A DNA stretch of 64,000 bases from Rhodoferax ferrireducens T118. GTDB lineage: Bacteria; Pseudomonadota; Gammaproteobacteria; Burkholderiales; Burkholderiaceae_C. Both the position numbers and the translations under genes were made by a program. This document shows positions 52,889-61,383 of this stretch, in pieces; within the stretch, counting starts at the first letter, position 1, and each line of letters opens with the position of its first letter. The stretch is from contig NC_007908.1 of the NCBI RefSeq assembly GCF_000013605.1, positions 248,001-312,000 on the forward strand, in the 5' to 3' direction. Below the pieces are notes generated by a model that saw nothing but the letters and a program-made list of their open reading frames with translations, was not told the DNA's origin and ran no database searches.

Positions 52889-54124
52889 ATGACGGCCCAC
52901 ATCGTCATCATCGGCGCCGGCCAGGCCGGTGTGCAAACCGCCGAGGCCCTGCGCGCCGGCGGCTTTGCCGGCGCCATCACCCTGCTGGGCGACGAGCCCC
53001 ACGGCCCCTACCACCGCCCGCCGCTGTCCAAAGCCTGGCTGGCCGGTGACATCGGCGCTGAGCAACTGGTGATGCGTGCGCCCGAAGCGCTGGCGCGCAA
53101 AAACATCGCGCTGCGCACCCACACCCAGGTCAACGCCATCGACCGTGCGGCCCGGCAAGTCAAGCTGGCCGACGGCAGTGCCCTGTCCTACAGCGGCCTG
53201 GTGCTGGCCACCGGCTCCACTCCGCGCCGCCTGCCACTGCCAGGTGGCGATGCCAAGGGTGTGCTGGCCCTGCGTTCACGCATGGATGCCAGCGCCATCG
53301 CCGAACGCATGGCGATGTGCATCGAACAGCAGTTGCCGGTGGTGGTGATTGGCGGCGGTTTCATCGGCCTGGAAGTGGCGGCCACCGCGCGCAAGAAGGG
53401 CTTGCGCGTCACCGTGCTGGAAGCTGCGCCCCGACTGCTGGGGCGCGTGCTGGCCCCGCTGCTGTCCGACTGGTACGCCCAGTTGCACCGCAGCCATGGC
53501 GTCAACCTGGTGTTGGGAGCGCAGATCACGGCGCTGGAAGCCGACCGCCAAGGCACTGTGAGCGGCGTGCGCATGGCCGATGGCACGCTGCACCCCGCCG
53601 CCCTGGTGGTGGTGGGCATTGGCGTGAGCGCCAACGAGCAGCTCGCCCGCGACGCCGGCCTGGCATGCGAGCGCGGCATCGTGGTCGATGCCTGCGGCCG
53701 CACCAGTGATCCGGTCATCGTGGCGGCAGGCGACTGCGCCGCGCGCCGCCTGCCGGACGGCAGCCTGCTGCGCTTGGAGTCGGTGCAAAACGCCATCGAG
53801 CAGGGCAAGTCGGTCGCCGCCGCGCTGCTGGGACAAGAGCGCCCCTTCACTGCCACGCCCTGGTTCTGGAGCGACCAGTACGACAAGAAGCTGCAGATGG
53901 CGGGCCTCTCCGGCGGCGCTGACCAGTGGGCTGTGCGCGGCGACATGGACAGCGGCAGTTTCTCTGTGTATCACCTGCGCGCCGGGCAATTGCTGGCGGT
54001 GGACAGCGTCAACGCCAGCCGCGACCACCTGCAGGCGCGCAAGCTGCTCGACGCCGGCGTGTCACCCACGCCAGCCCAAGTCGGAGATGCCGCGTTTGAC
54101 CTTGGCACCCTGCTGCTGAAGTGA
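52889..54124 (+). CDS. Ferredoxin reductase of the P450 system
   Basis: A 411-residue FAD/NADH oxidoreductase of the putidaredoxin reductase type. It has IIGAGQAGVQTAEALR at the N-terminus for FAD, VVIGGGFIGLEVAATARKKG for NADH, VVAAGDCAARRLP, and a C-terminal reductase domain with WFWSDQYDKKLQMAGL. It completes the three-component system. Confidence 0.94.
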   Translation: MTAHIVIIGAGQAGVQTAEALRAGGFAGAITLLGDEPHGPYHRPPLSKAWLAGDIGAEQLVMRAPEALARKNIALRTHTQVNAIDRAARQVKLADGSALSYSGLVLATGSTPRRLPLPGGDAKGVLALRSRMDASAIAERMAMCIEQQLPVVVIGGGFIGLEVAATARKKGLRVTVLEAAPRLLGRVLAPLLSDWYAQLHRSHGVNLVLGAQITALEADRQGTVSGVRMADGTLHPAALVVVGIGVSANEQLARDAGLACERGIVVDACGRTSDPVIVAAGDCAARRLPDGSLLRLESVQNAIEQGKSVAAALLGQERPFTATPWFWSDQYDKKLQMAGLSGGADQWAVRGDMDSGSFSVYHLRAGQLLAVDSVNASRDHLQARKLLDAGVSPTPAQVGDAAFDLGTLLLK

Positions 54125-54176
54125 ACATCAACCGTGTGTGACGGATGCCGGATTCAAGCCCCAAGGACGCCCAAGA

Positions 54177-54497
54177 TCACCGGTGACCGCGCCCAGAGCC
54201 GCGTGGCCCACCGCGCCCGCCCCGATCAAATGAATGATGGCCGCCCCATAACGGGAATCCAAAGCCGAAGTTCAAAGATACCGGTGGCGCTATGTACACA
54301 GGGTCATAGTAGTAAGGGGAATAGTACGGGTACGCACTGACGGGAGGCGTCGCGTAAACGGGTTGGCCATAAGCGTCCGTTGTGTACGTGTAGGGTCCAG
54401 GGGCGACAGGCCCGTAGACCGCGCATCCGCCCAAGGCAGACACGACAAACAGCGAAAAGGTAAGGCGTTTCGCCGCGCCTTTGATAGATGGCTTCAT
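54177..54497 (-). CDS. Small Tyr/Pro/Gly-rich lipoprotein
   Basis: A 106-residue protein: signal with lipobox ALGGC, then YGPVAPGPYTYTTDAYGQPV with many Tyr and Pro, then FGFPLWGGHHSFDRGGRGGP and a basic tail. It belongs to a common type of short betaproteobacterial lipoproteins of unknown function. ATG 54497 puts the signal at the N-terminus; an upstream GTG adds nine residues. Confidence 0.7.
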   Translation of the reverse strand: MKPSIKGAAKRLTFSLFVVSALGGCAVYGPVAPGPYTYTTDAYGQPVYATPPVSAYPYYSPYYYDPVYIAPPVSLNFGFGFPLWGGHHSFDRGGRGGPRGSGRGHR

Positions 54498-54538
54498 GAA
54501 CATTGGAGACGTGGCGCGACCCACAGTTCAGTGGATAT

Positions 54539-54668
54539 TCAGCTTGTTACATCCTTGCCGCGAACGGTCAGCATCACAAGGGGGATGTCGCTTTCTTTGC
54601 GGATGATGCGGCACAGCTCAGAGCCGTCCATCGCCGGCCCTATCATGTCCAGAATGGCCGGCGGCAGG
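54539..54668 (-). pseudogene. Response-regulator receiver fragment
   Basis: A minus-strand frame reads MIGPAMDGSELCRIIRKESD and then IPLVMLTVRGKDVTS before a stop. This is the alpha2 to beta4 part of a receiver domain (compare MLPXMDGXEXCRXIRXXSXIPIXMLTARG). The phosphoacceptor region is not readable and there is no output domain. It is a decayed or inserted remnant between the lipoprotein and aldo/keto reductase genes. Confidence 0.65.
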
Positions 54669-54712
54669 TCTCAGCGGGGTTTCGATTTATTTCGTTTTGT
54701 ATCAGCGCACGC

Positions 54713-55717
54713 CTAAAAGTCTTCGGTATCGACTTCGCTGTTGCCCTGCGCGTTGTAGCGGCTACCCACCACATTTTTCTGGTTGATCAACGCATCGAGC
54801 CGGGCCATGACCGCCGGGCTCAAACGCAGGTCCACCGCCGCCAGGTCTTCGGCCAGATGCGCCACGCTGGTGGTGCCGGGGATGGGGATGATGTGCTCGC
54901 CCCGGTGCAGCAGCCAGGCCAGCGCCAGCTGCGCCGGACTGCAGCCCACCTCTTGGGCCACTTGCTGGTAGGCCGGCAGCAGCTTGAGGTTGGCCGCGTA
55001 GGTATCGGGCGCGAAACGCGGCATGCTGCGCCGAATGTCCTTGGCATCCAGCGTGTTCACGTCTTGCAGCTGGCCGCACAAAAAGCCACGCGCCACCGGG
55101 CTGAAGGCGACAAAGGCCACCCCGAGTTCCTTGCAGGCATCCAGCACGGCGATCTCGGGGTTGCGCGTCCACAGCGAATACTCGGTTTGCACGGCGGCAA
55201 TCGGGTGCACGGCATGCGCGCGGCGCAAGGTCGCGGCGGACACTTCAGACAGGCCAATGCTGCGGATATGGCCCTTGCGCACCAGGTCGCTCAAGGCGCC
55301 CACACTGTCTTCAACCGGCACCTTTTTATCCCAGCGGTGCAGGTAGTAGAGGTCGATCACATCGGTTTGCAGGCGGCGCAGACTGTCTTCGCAGGTCTTG
55401 CGAATGGTCTGCGGACGCCCGTCAATCACGCGCAGCAGTTTGCCGTCGCCATTCACGTCCACGCCCTGCATGCCGCACTTGCTGGCCAAGGTGAACTTTT
55501 GGCGGTGCGGTTTCAAGACCCGTCCGACCAGGATTTCATTGGCGCCAAAGCCGTAGAGGGCAGCGGTGTCAAACAGCGTGACGCCGGCGTCCAGCGCCGA
55601 CAGCAGCACACGCTCGCCCTGTTCTGCCGATACCGGAGCGCCGTACGCGTGGCTGAGGTTCATGCAGCCCAGGCCAATCGCGGAGACTTGGAAGGGGCCT
55701 AGTTTGCGGAGGTGCAT
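54713..55717 (-). CDS. Aldo/keto reductase
   Basis: A 334-residue NADPH-dependent TIM-barrel oxidoreductase: GLGCMNLSHAYG, DTAALYGFGANEILVGRVL with the catalytic Tyr, YYLHRWDKKVPVEDSVGAL with the catalytic His, and GTTSVAHLAEDLAA in the cofactor site. Reduces aldehydes or ketones; substrate unknown. Divergent from the tetR operon by 222 bases but with no sign of shared control. Confidence 0.92.
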   Translation of the reverse strand: MHLRKLGPFQVSAIGLGCMNLSHAYGAPVSAEQGERVLLSALDAGVTLFDTAALYGFGANEILVGRVLKPHRQKFTLASKCGMQGVDVNGDGKLLRVIDGRPQTIRKTCEDSLRRLQTDVIDLYYLHRWDKKVPVEDSVGALSDLVRKGHIRSIGLSEVSAATLRRAHAVHPIAAVQTEYSLWTRNPEIAVLDACKELGVAFVAFSPVARGFLCGQLQDVNTLDAKDIRRSMPRFAPDTYAANLKLLPAYQQVAQEVGCSPAQLALAWLLHRGEHIIPIPGTTSVAHLAEDLAAVDLRLSPAVMARLDALINQKNVVGSRYNAQGNSEVDTEDF

Positions 55718-55825
55718 GGTGGCGGACGGTGTTGGTTGAGAGAAAAGCTTAGTTTAGGGGATTGGTCATTTTCAGCGAATGGTTCAATATAAATGTGGCG
55801 ACATCCCTCGTGCAATATGCATATA

Positions 55826-55850
55826 CAGCTATACATTTAATAGCTAGCAA
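55826..55850 (+). repeat. Dispersed intergenic repeat, partial copy 5
   Basis: CAGCTATACATTTAATAGCTAGCAAG keeps only the A/T palindrome part of the repeat; the GGGCTAGAGGCC block is missing. It lies in the aldo/keto reductase to tetR gap. Confidence 0.4.
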
Positions 55851-55926
55851 GTGGCAAAATGTGGCCCGCATACTGGTACTGCCGCCATGCCTTGATCAGC
55901 CTGTTGCATGCTGGAATAAATTGTTG

Positions 55927-55950
55927 TATGATGCTCGTCATGCGAAATTC
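55927..55950. promoter_or_regulatory. Candidate TetR operator 1, overlapping tetR start
   Basis: TATGA-N6-TCATG followed by CGAAATTC. It matches the site at 56565-56588 at 20 of 24 positions and covers the ATG of tetR, which would give tight autorepression. Confidence 0.7.
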
Positions 55951-56545
55951 ACCATCCAATATCCGAACCGCAGCCAAAGAAGCTTCGCACGAGCGCATCG
56001 TCGATGCCGCGGCACGCGCCATCCGTCGTAGCGGCTATGACGGCACGGGTGTTGCCGACATCATGAAAGAAGCCGGCCTGACGCATGGCGCCTTTTACGC
56101 CCATTTTGCGTCTCGCGAAGCCATGCTGGCCGAAGCGGCGGACCGTGCGGGTGCCGAAGCCAACGCCGCTGCGGCGAGTGTCATCGCGGCAGTGCCGCCC
56201 GAGCGGGCGCTGCAGGCCCTCATGCAGGTCTATCTTTCCAAGGAGCATCTGGAGAGCATTGAGACCGGTTGCCCGATTTCAGCCCTGGGTTCCGAGATGC
56301 CGCGCCAATCGCCCGAGGTGCGCCGCGCCGCCACGCGCCGTATCAAGGAGATGGTTGATCTCGTCGCCCGCCAGTTCCCGGACTGGGGGCAACCCGGCGC
56401 GCATGAGCGTGCGCTGGTGACCGTGGCCACGATGGTTGGCACTTTGATGCTGGCCCGCGCTGTCAATGATTCCGCATTGTCCGACGCGCTGCGTAGCGCG
56501 ACATTGAAGAGCCTGAGTCTGGCTAAGCCTGCATCCACCGACTGA
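55940..56545 (+). CDS. TetR-family repressor
   Basis: A 201-residue TetR protein with N-terminal HTH (ARAIRRSGYDGTGVADIMKE, then AGLTHGAFYAHFASREAM) and a helical ligand domain with TGCPISALGSEM. The HTH and a Cys-containing effector segment resemble AcuR/NemR-type electrophile-sensing repressors (inference). ATG 55940 is the best start; earlier in-frame starts run through the operator. It heads an operon of oxidoreductases that follows in the same direction. Confidence 0.88.
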   Translation: MRNSPSNIRTAAKEASHERIVDAAARAIRRSGYDGTGVADIMKEAGLTHGAFYAHFASREAMLAEAADRAGAEANAAAASVIAAVPPERALQALMQVYLSKEHLESIETGCPISALGSEMPRQSPEVRRAATRRIKEMVDLVARQFPDWGQPGAHERALVTVATMVGTLMLARAVNDSALSDALRSATLKSLSLAKPASTD

Positions 56546-56564
56546 AGTTTTTTTTGCCAAAAAA

Positions 56565-56588
56565 TATGACGATCATCATACGAAATTC
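56565..56588. promoter_or_regulatory. Candidate TetR operator 2, before the oxidoreductase operon
   Basis: TATGA (56565-56569) and TCATA (56576-56580) form an inverted repeat around CGATCA, followed by CGAAATTC as in operator 1. It is about 57 bases before the ATG at 56645. Confidence 0.75.
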
Positions 56589-56644
56589 CAAGATAGCCCA
56601 AACCATTGGGTTCCACCCCACCACTTTTTGACAAGAGGAAAACC

Positions 56645-57646
56645 ATGAAAGCATTCACCATTGATCGCTATGGAAAAAAGAGCGCGTTGCGCTTGGCAGA
56701 TGTGCCAACGCCGGAGCTGCGCGATGACGAGATCCTGGTCCAGGTGCATGCCGCTGGCGTGAACCTGGTGGACGCCAAAGTCCGCAACGGAGAGTTCAAA
56801 CTCATCGTGCCCTACCGCCTGCCGCTCATCCTGGGTCACGACGTGGCGGGGGAGGTTGTCAAGGTTGGTAGGCGCGTGCGGCAGTTCAAGCCGGGCGATG
56901 CGGTCTATGCGCGGCCCGATGATTTACGAATAGGCACGTTCGCGGAATTCGTCCCCGTCAAGGAAGCGTCCCTGGCGCTCAAGCCCAAGGGCCTGACCAT
57001 GGAAGAAGCCGCTTCCATTCCCCTGGTGGCCTTGACGGCCTGGCAGGCATTGGTCGAGAAGGCCAAGCTGAAGAAGGGGCAGAAGGTCTTCATACAGGCT
57101 GGCTCCGGCGGTGTAGGTACGTTTGCCATCCAGTTGGCCAAGCACCTGGGCGCCACCGTTGCCACCACCACGAGCTCAGGCAATGTCGCGCTCGTCAAGA
57201 GTCTGGGCGCGGATGTCGTCATCGACTACAAGACGCAAGACTTTGAGGATGTGCTGCGCGACTACGACGTGGTCCTGAACAGCCAGGACAACAAAACTCT
57301 GGTGAAGTCTCTGAGCGTGCTCAAACCCGGCGGAAAACTCATCTCCATCTCCGGGCCGCCTGATCCCGCATTCGGCAAGGAAATCAAAGCCCCCGGCTTC
57401 GTCAGACTGGTCATGCGGCTGCTGAGCGCGGGCGTCCGCCGCAAGGCCAAGCGCCTTGGGGTCGATTTCTCGTTCCTTTTCATGAAAGCCAACGGCAGCC
57501 AACTGCGCGAGATCACCCGCCTCTTGGACGCCGGTGTTATCCGCCCCGTGGTGGATAGGGTCTTCCCGTTTGCAGAAACCAATGCAGCCCTGGCCTACGT
57601 CGAGGCAGGCCGGGCAAAAGGCAAGGTCGTCGTCAAAGTCAAGTGA
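56645..57646 (+). CDS. Zinc-independent MDR quinone oxidoreductase-like protein
   Basis: A 333-residue medium-chain reductase: VHAAGVNLVDAKVRNGEFKL, LILGHDVAGEVVKVG, and the NADPH loop AGSGGVGTFAIQLAKHLGA. No zinc-ligand cysteines are seen. It is like NADPH:quinone oxidoreductases that reduce quinones or alkenals. AGAGGA precedes the ATG. First structural gene of the TetR operon, just after operator 2. Confidence 0.9.
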   Translation: MKAFTIDRYGKKSALRLADVPTPELRDDEILVQVHAAGVNLVDAKVRNGEFKLIVPYRLPLILGHDVAGEVVKVGRRVRQFKPGDAVYARPDDLRIGTFAEFVPVKEASLALKPKGLTMEEAASIPLVALTAWQALVEKAKLKKGQKVFIQAGSGGVGTFAIQLAKHLGATVATTTSSGNVALVKSLGADVVIDYKTQDFEDVLRDYDVVLNSQDNKTLVKSLSVLKPGGKLISISGPPDPAFGKEIKAPGFVRLVMRLLSAGVRRKAKRLGVDFSFLFMKANGSQLREITRLLDAGVIRPVVDRVFPFAETNAALAYVEAGRAKGKVVVKVK

Positions 57647-57680
57647 GTCTAGTTTCCCACCCCCTCTTTTGGAGTCCCCT

Positions 57681-58385
57681 ATGAAAATCGAAAATGCTGT
57701 CGTCCTCGTCACCGGTGCCAACCGTGGAATCGGTTTGGCCTTTGCGCGTGAATTGCTCGCCCGTGGCGCCCGCAAAGTCTACGCCACAGCCCGAGATCCT
57801 GCAACGGTGACCTTGGCCGGTGTGCAGGCTTTGCAGCTGGATGTGACCAATGCCTGGCAGGTTGCCGCCGCTGCACACCAGGCGGCGGACGTAACGCTGG
57901 TGATCAACAACGCCGGCATTGCCCAACCCGGAGGGTTTCTCGCGCAGGACAGCGAAGCGGTTGCGCGTCGCATCTTCGAGACCAACTTCTTTGGCATGCT
58001 GAACATGAGCAAGGCCTTCGCGCCGGTGCTCAAGGCCAATGGCGGCGGCGCGCTGCTCAATGTGTTGTCGGTCGCGTCGTGGGTGAACGGTGGCGAGTTG
58101 GCAGCCTATTCGGCCAGCAAGTCAGCCGCGTGGTCGCTGACCAACGCTCTGCGCCACGAGCTGGCGGGTCAGAAGACCCAGGTACTGGGATTGCACATGG
58201 CCTATGTGGACACTGACCTCACACGCGGCTTCGAAGTACCGAAGAGCAGCGCTGAAGAAATCGTCCAACGCGCACTCGACGGGCTGGAGACAGGCGCAGA
58301 AGAAGTGCTGGCCGATGCACTGACACAACAGGTCCGGCAAGGGCTAACGGCGCCGCGCCCGGGCTACCTGCCCCAGGCGAACTGA
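57681..58385 (+). CDS. Short-chain dehydrogenase (1 of 3)
   Basis: A 234-residue classical SDR: TGANRGIG cofactor motif, NNAGIAQPGG, and YSASKSA catalytic motif. GGAG lies eight bases before ATG 57681. Substrate unknown; it lies 34 bases after the reductase gene. Confidence 0.9.
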   Translation: MKIENAVVLVTGANRGIGLAFARELLARGARKVYATARDPATVTLAGVQALQLDVTNAWQVAAAAHQAADVTLVINNAGIAQPGGFLAQDSEAVARRIFETNFFGMLNMSKAFAPVLKANGGGALLNVLSVASWVNGGELAAYSASKSAAWSLTNALRHELAGQKTQVLGLHMAYVDTDLTRGFEVPKSSAEEIVQRALDGLETGAEEVLADALTQQVRQGLTAPRPGYLPQAN

Positions 58386-58422
58386 TCACAGCCCATCCCA
58401 CACAACCCATCGGAAAACAACC

Positions 58423-59499
58423 ATGTTATTTACACCGCTTAAGGCATCGTCCTTGCAATTGAGCAATCGTGTTGTCATGTCGCCGCTCACCCGCAGCCGT
58501 GCTTCACAAGACAACATACCCACTGCGCTGATGGCCGAGTACTACGGTCAACGCGCGACGGCGGGCTTGATCATCACTGAGGGCACCTCGCCATCGCCCA
58601 ACGGGCTGGGCTATCCCCGCATGCCCGGCCTTTTCAATGCCGTTCAAGTCGCAGGCTGGAAGCAGGTGACCGATGCCGTGCATGCCAAAGGCGGGAAGAT
58701 CGTCATTCAACTGATGCACACAGGCCGGGTAACGCACGTTGCCAATCTTCCGGCAGGGGCCGAGGTGGTGGGACCTTCAGCAGACCCGTGCCCTGGAGAG
58801 ATGATCACAGACGCTCAAGGCATGCAGCCGCATTCAACGCCCTGGGCGATGACGCAGGCGGACATCACGACCGCCGTTGATGAATATGTGCAATCCGCCA
58901 AGCTGGCCATCGAAGCAGGCTTTGATGGCGTTGAGTTGCACGCTGCAAATGGCTACCTGATCGAGCAGTTCCTGAATGCGAACGTCAACAAGCGAACGGA
59001 CGGCTATGGCAGCAGCATCGAAGGCCGGAACCGCTTTGCACTGGAAGTTGCACGCGCGACCGCTGCCGCTATTGGTGCGGACAAGGTGGGTATCCGCCTG
59101 TCCCCGCACGGTGTTTTGGGAGGCACAGGCACATTCCCTGAAGTGGATGCGCAATACCTTGCACTGACGGATGCCTTGTCTTCACTGGAGTTGGCCTATA
59201 TCCACGTGCTAGACCATTCTGCCTTGGGCACACCACCCGTACCAGAAGCAACTAAAAAAGCCTTGCGTGCCGCGTTCAAAGGCACCTTCATTCTTGCCGG
59301 TGGATTTGACCGCGCCAGTGCCGAGGCTGCGCTTGCAGAAGGGCGTGCCGATCTGATTGCATTTGGCAGACCATTTATCGCCAATCCCGATTGGGTTGCC
59401 CGCATGCGAAACGGCGCGGCAGTCAGCGCTCTGGACATGTCAACGTTCTACACGCCCGGCCCAAAGGGCTACACCGACTATCCAAGCCTCGGAGCCTGA
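58423..59499 (+). CDS. Old yellow enzyme-type alkene reductase
   Basis: A 358-residue FMN enzyme of the NemA/OYE family: NRVVMSPLTRSRA, LIITEGTSPSPNG, QLMHTGRV, FDGVELHAANGYLIEQFLN with the substrate-binding His-Asn pair, and LIAFGRPFIANPDWV. It reduces activated C=C bonds of enones, and in relatives nitro groups. It fits a TetR/NemR-like electrophile response. Confidence 0.93.
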   Translation: MLFTPLKASSLQLSNRVVMSPLTRSRASQDNIPTALMAEYYGQRATAGLIITEGTSPSPNGLGYPRMPGLFNAVQVAGWKQVTDAVHAKGGKIVIQLMHTGRVTHVANLPAGAEVVGPSADPCPGEMITDAQGMQPHSTPWAMTQADITTAVDEYVQSAKLAIEAGFDGVELHAANGYLIEQFLNANVNKRTDGYGSSIEGRNRFALEVARATAAAIGADKVGIRLSPHGVLGGTGTFPEVDAQYLALTDALSSLELAYIHVLDHSALGTPPVPEATKKALRAAFKGTFILAGGFDRASAEAALAEGRADLIAFGRPFIANPDWVARMRNGAAVSALDMSTFYTPGPKGYTDYPSLGA

Positions 59500-59501
59500 G
59501 C

Positions 59502-60485
59502 ATGAAGACCAATGCAATGCAACATTTTTTGAAGGCCGCACTGGTCGGGCTCGCAATGGCTGCCACACTCCTGCCAGCGTCAGTGAGCGCAGCAGACGCG
59601 GTGTCCACCGGGATGCCCCAAGCTCTGCAGACATCTGGCCAAACGTTGGGAAACTCCTGGAAGAGTGTGGCCACGCAAACCATTACGGCAGGCGACATCA
59701 GCTTCGCGTACCGGGAATTGGGGAAGCAAAACGGCGGAACGCCCGTGGTGCTTCTTGCCCATCTGGCTGCCGTGCTGGACAACTGGGATCCCCGGATCAT
59801 GGATGGCATTGCAGCGAAGCACCATGTAATTGCTTTCGACAACCGTGGCATCGGGGCATCCAGTGGCTCACCGTCGAATGCGATGGAACAGATGGCCGAC
59901 GATGCCGTCACCTTCATCAAGGCCATGGGCTTCCAGCAGGTGGACCTGTTGGGCTTTTCGATGGGCGGCATGGTTGCCCAGGAAATCGTGCTGAAGGAGC
60001 CGCAACTCGTCCGAAAAATGATTCTCGCGGGGACCGGCCCTGCGGGTGGCGAGGGCATCAGTTCGGTGTCGGGGGTGACCTTTTACGACATGCTGCGGGG
60101 CTTCTTTACGGGCCAGGATGCAAAGCAGTACCTGTTCTTTACCCGCACACCCAATGGCATCGAAGCCGGCAAGGCGTTCCTGGAGCGGTTGAAGGAGCGA
60201 TCTGAGAATCGGGACAAGGACATTTCCGTGAGCGCGTTTCTGGCCCAGTTGCAGGCCCTGCGCGCCTGGGGCCAAAAAGAACCCGCGGATCTCTCGGTCG
60301 TGAAGCAGCCGGTGCTCGTTGTCAACGGCGATGCAGACCGCATGGTCCCCACGCCAAACACGCACGACTTGGCGCGGCGGCTTCCGAACAGCACCTTGAT
60401 CATTTATCCCGATGCGGGGCATGGCGGCATATTCCAGTTCCATGCCGAATTCGTGCCCAGCGCACTTGAGTTTCTTGCCCGATAG
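59502..60485 (+). CDS. Secreted alpha/beta hydrolase
   Basis: A 327-residue hydrolase with a signal peptide (ALVGLAMAATLLPASVSA), rare among the cytoplasmic neighbours. Nucleophile Ser153 lies in GFSMGG, an acid in NGDADRM (Asp277 or 279), His307 in DAGHGG. It is clearly related to the hydrolase at 63249 (both DLLGFSXGG, LVRKXXLXGTGP). Starts two bases after the alkene reductase stop. Role unknown; perhaps an esterase, lactonase or haloperoxidase-like enzyme. Confidence 0.87.
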   Translation: MKTNAMQHFLKAALVGLAMAATLLPASVSAADAVSTGMPQALQTSGQTLGNSWKSVATQTITAGDISFAYRELGKQNGGTPVVLLAHLAAVLDNWDPRIMDGIAAKHHVIAFDNRGIGASSGSPSNAMEQMADDAVTFIKAMGFQQVDLLGFSMGGMVAQEIVLKEPQLVRKMILAGTGPAGGEGISSVSGVTFYDMLRGFFTGQDAKQYLFFTRTPNGIEAGKAFLERLKERSENRDKDISVSAFLAQLQALRAWGQKEPADLSVVKQPVLVVNGDADRMVPTPNTHDLARRLPNSTLIIYPDAGHGGIFQFHAEFVPSALEFLAR

Positions 60486-60538
60486 GACAGATTCAGGCAT
60501 TTGCAGATCAATCATTCAATTTAATTGGAAAGCTAACA

Positions 60539-61339
60539 ATGACAAATCCCAGCTCTAAGAAAGTCGCCCTTATCACCGGGGCTTCCTCCGGCATCGGAGC
60601 CGTCTATGCGGATCGCCTCGCTGCGCGTGGATACGATCTCATCCTGGTCGCACGACGCGCTGACCGACTGGAAGCGCTCTGCACGCAGATATCAAAGGCG
60701 CACGGTATCAAAGCCGAGCCAGTCGTGGCCGATCTGACCAAAGATCAGGATGTGGCGCGAATCGAGACGATTCTGGCCACCCATGGGGACGTGCACGTCC
60801 TGGTGAACAACGCCGGTGTTGCGCGCCTGGCACCTGCTGCCCAGACATCTGCGAACGACGCGCTGACCCAGATTGCCCTCAACATCACAGCACTAACGCG
60901 TCTGACGCAAGCTGTGATGCCCGCGTTCGTGGCGAGGAACCAGGGCCTGATCATCAACATCGCTTCCGCCCTGGCCGTCCACTCGCTGCCCATCAGCGCC
61001 ATCTACAGCGGCACCAAAGCCTTCGTATTGCAATACAGCAGAGGCTTGCAGCAAGAACTGGCTGAAACCGGGGTGAAGGTTCAACTGGTTCTGCCAGCAG
61101 CGACGGCTACCGAGCTCTGGGATCTGTCGGGCGTTCCGCTGGCCGCCCTCAACAAGGAGACTTTGATGACGACCGAGCACATGGTTGATGCGGCGCTCGC
61201 GGGCCTGGACCAAGGCGAAATGATCACTTGGCCGTCAGTCGCCGATGCCAGTCTGTGGGACAAGTACGAGGCAGCCCGCACCGAACTGTTTGCCGGTACC
61301 CAGGCTGGAACGCCTGCTCCTCGCTACAAGATCGGTTGA
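60539..61339 (+). CDS. Short-chain dehydrogenase (2 of 3)
   Basis: A 266-residue SDR: TGASSGIG motif, NNAGVARLAP, catalytic YSGTKAF. It is of the DltE/YqjQ-like group by motif spacing. It lies 53 bases after the hydrolase stop. Substrate unknown. Confidence 0.9.
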   Translation: MTNPSSKKVALITGASSGIGAVYADRLAARGYDLILVARRADRLEALCTQISKAHGIKAEPVVADLTKDQDVARIETILATHGDVHVLVNNAGVARLAPAAQTSANDALTQIALNITALTRLTQAVMPAFVARNQGLIINIASALAVHSLPISAIYSGTKAFVLQYSRGLQQELAETGVKVQLVLPAATATELWDLSGVPLAALNKETLMTTEHMVDAALAGLDQGEMITWPSVADASLWDKYEAARTELFAGTQAGTPAPRYKIG

Positions 61340-61383
61340 TTTCAGCTCAGCAATCGCAATAACAAACCATTTGAAAGAAAACG

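Noticed and set aside
54503..55702. A 399-residue plus-strand open frame
   Set aside because: It is antisense to the aldo/keto reductase gene, whose catalytic motifs are intact.
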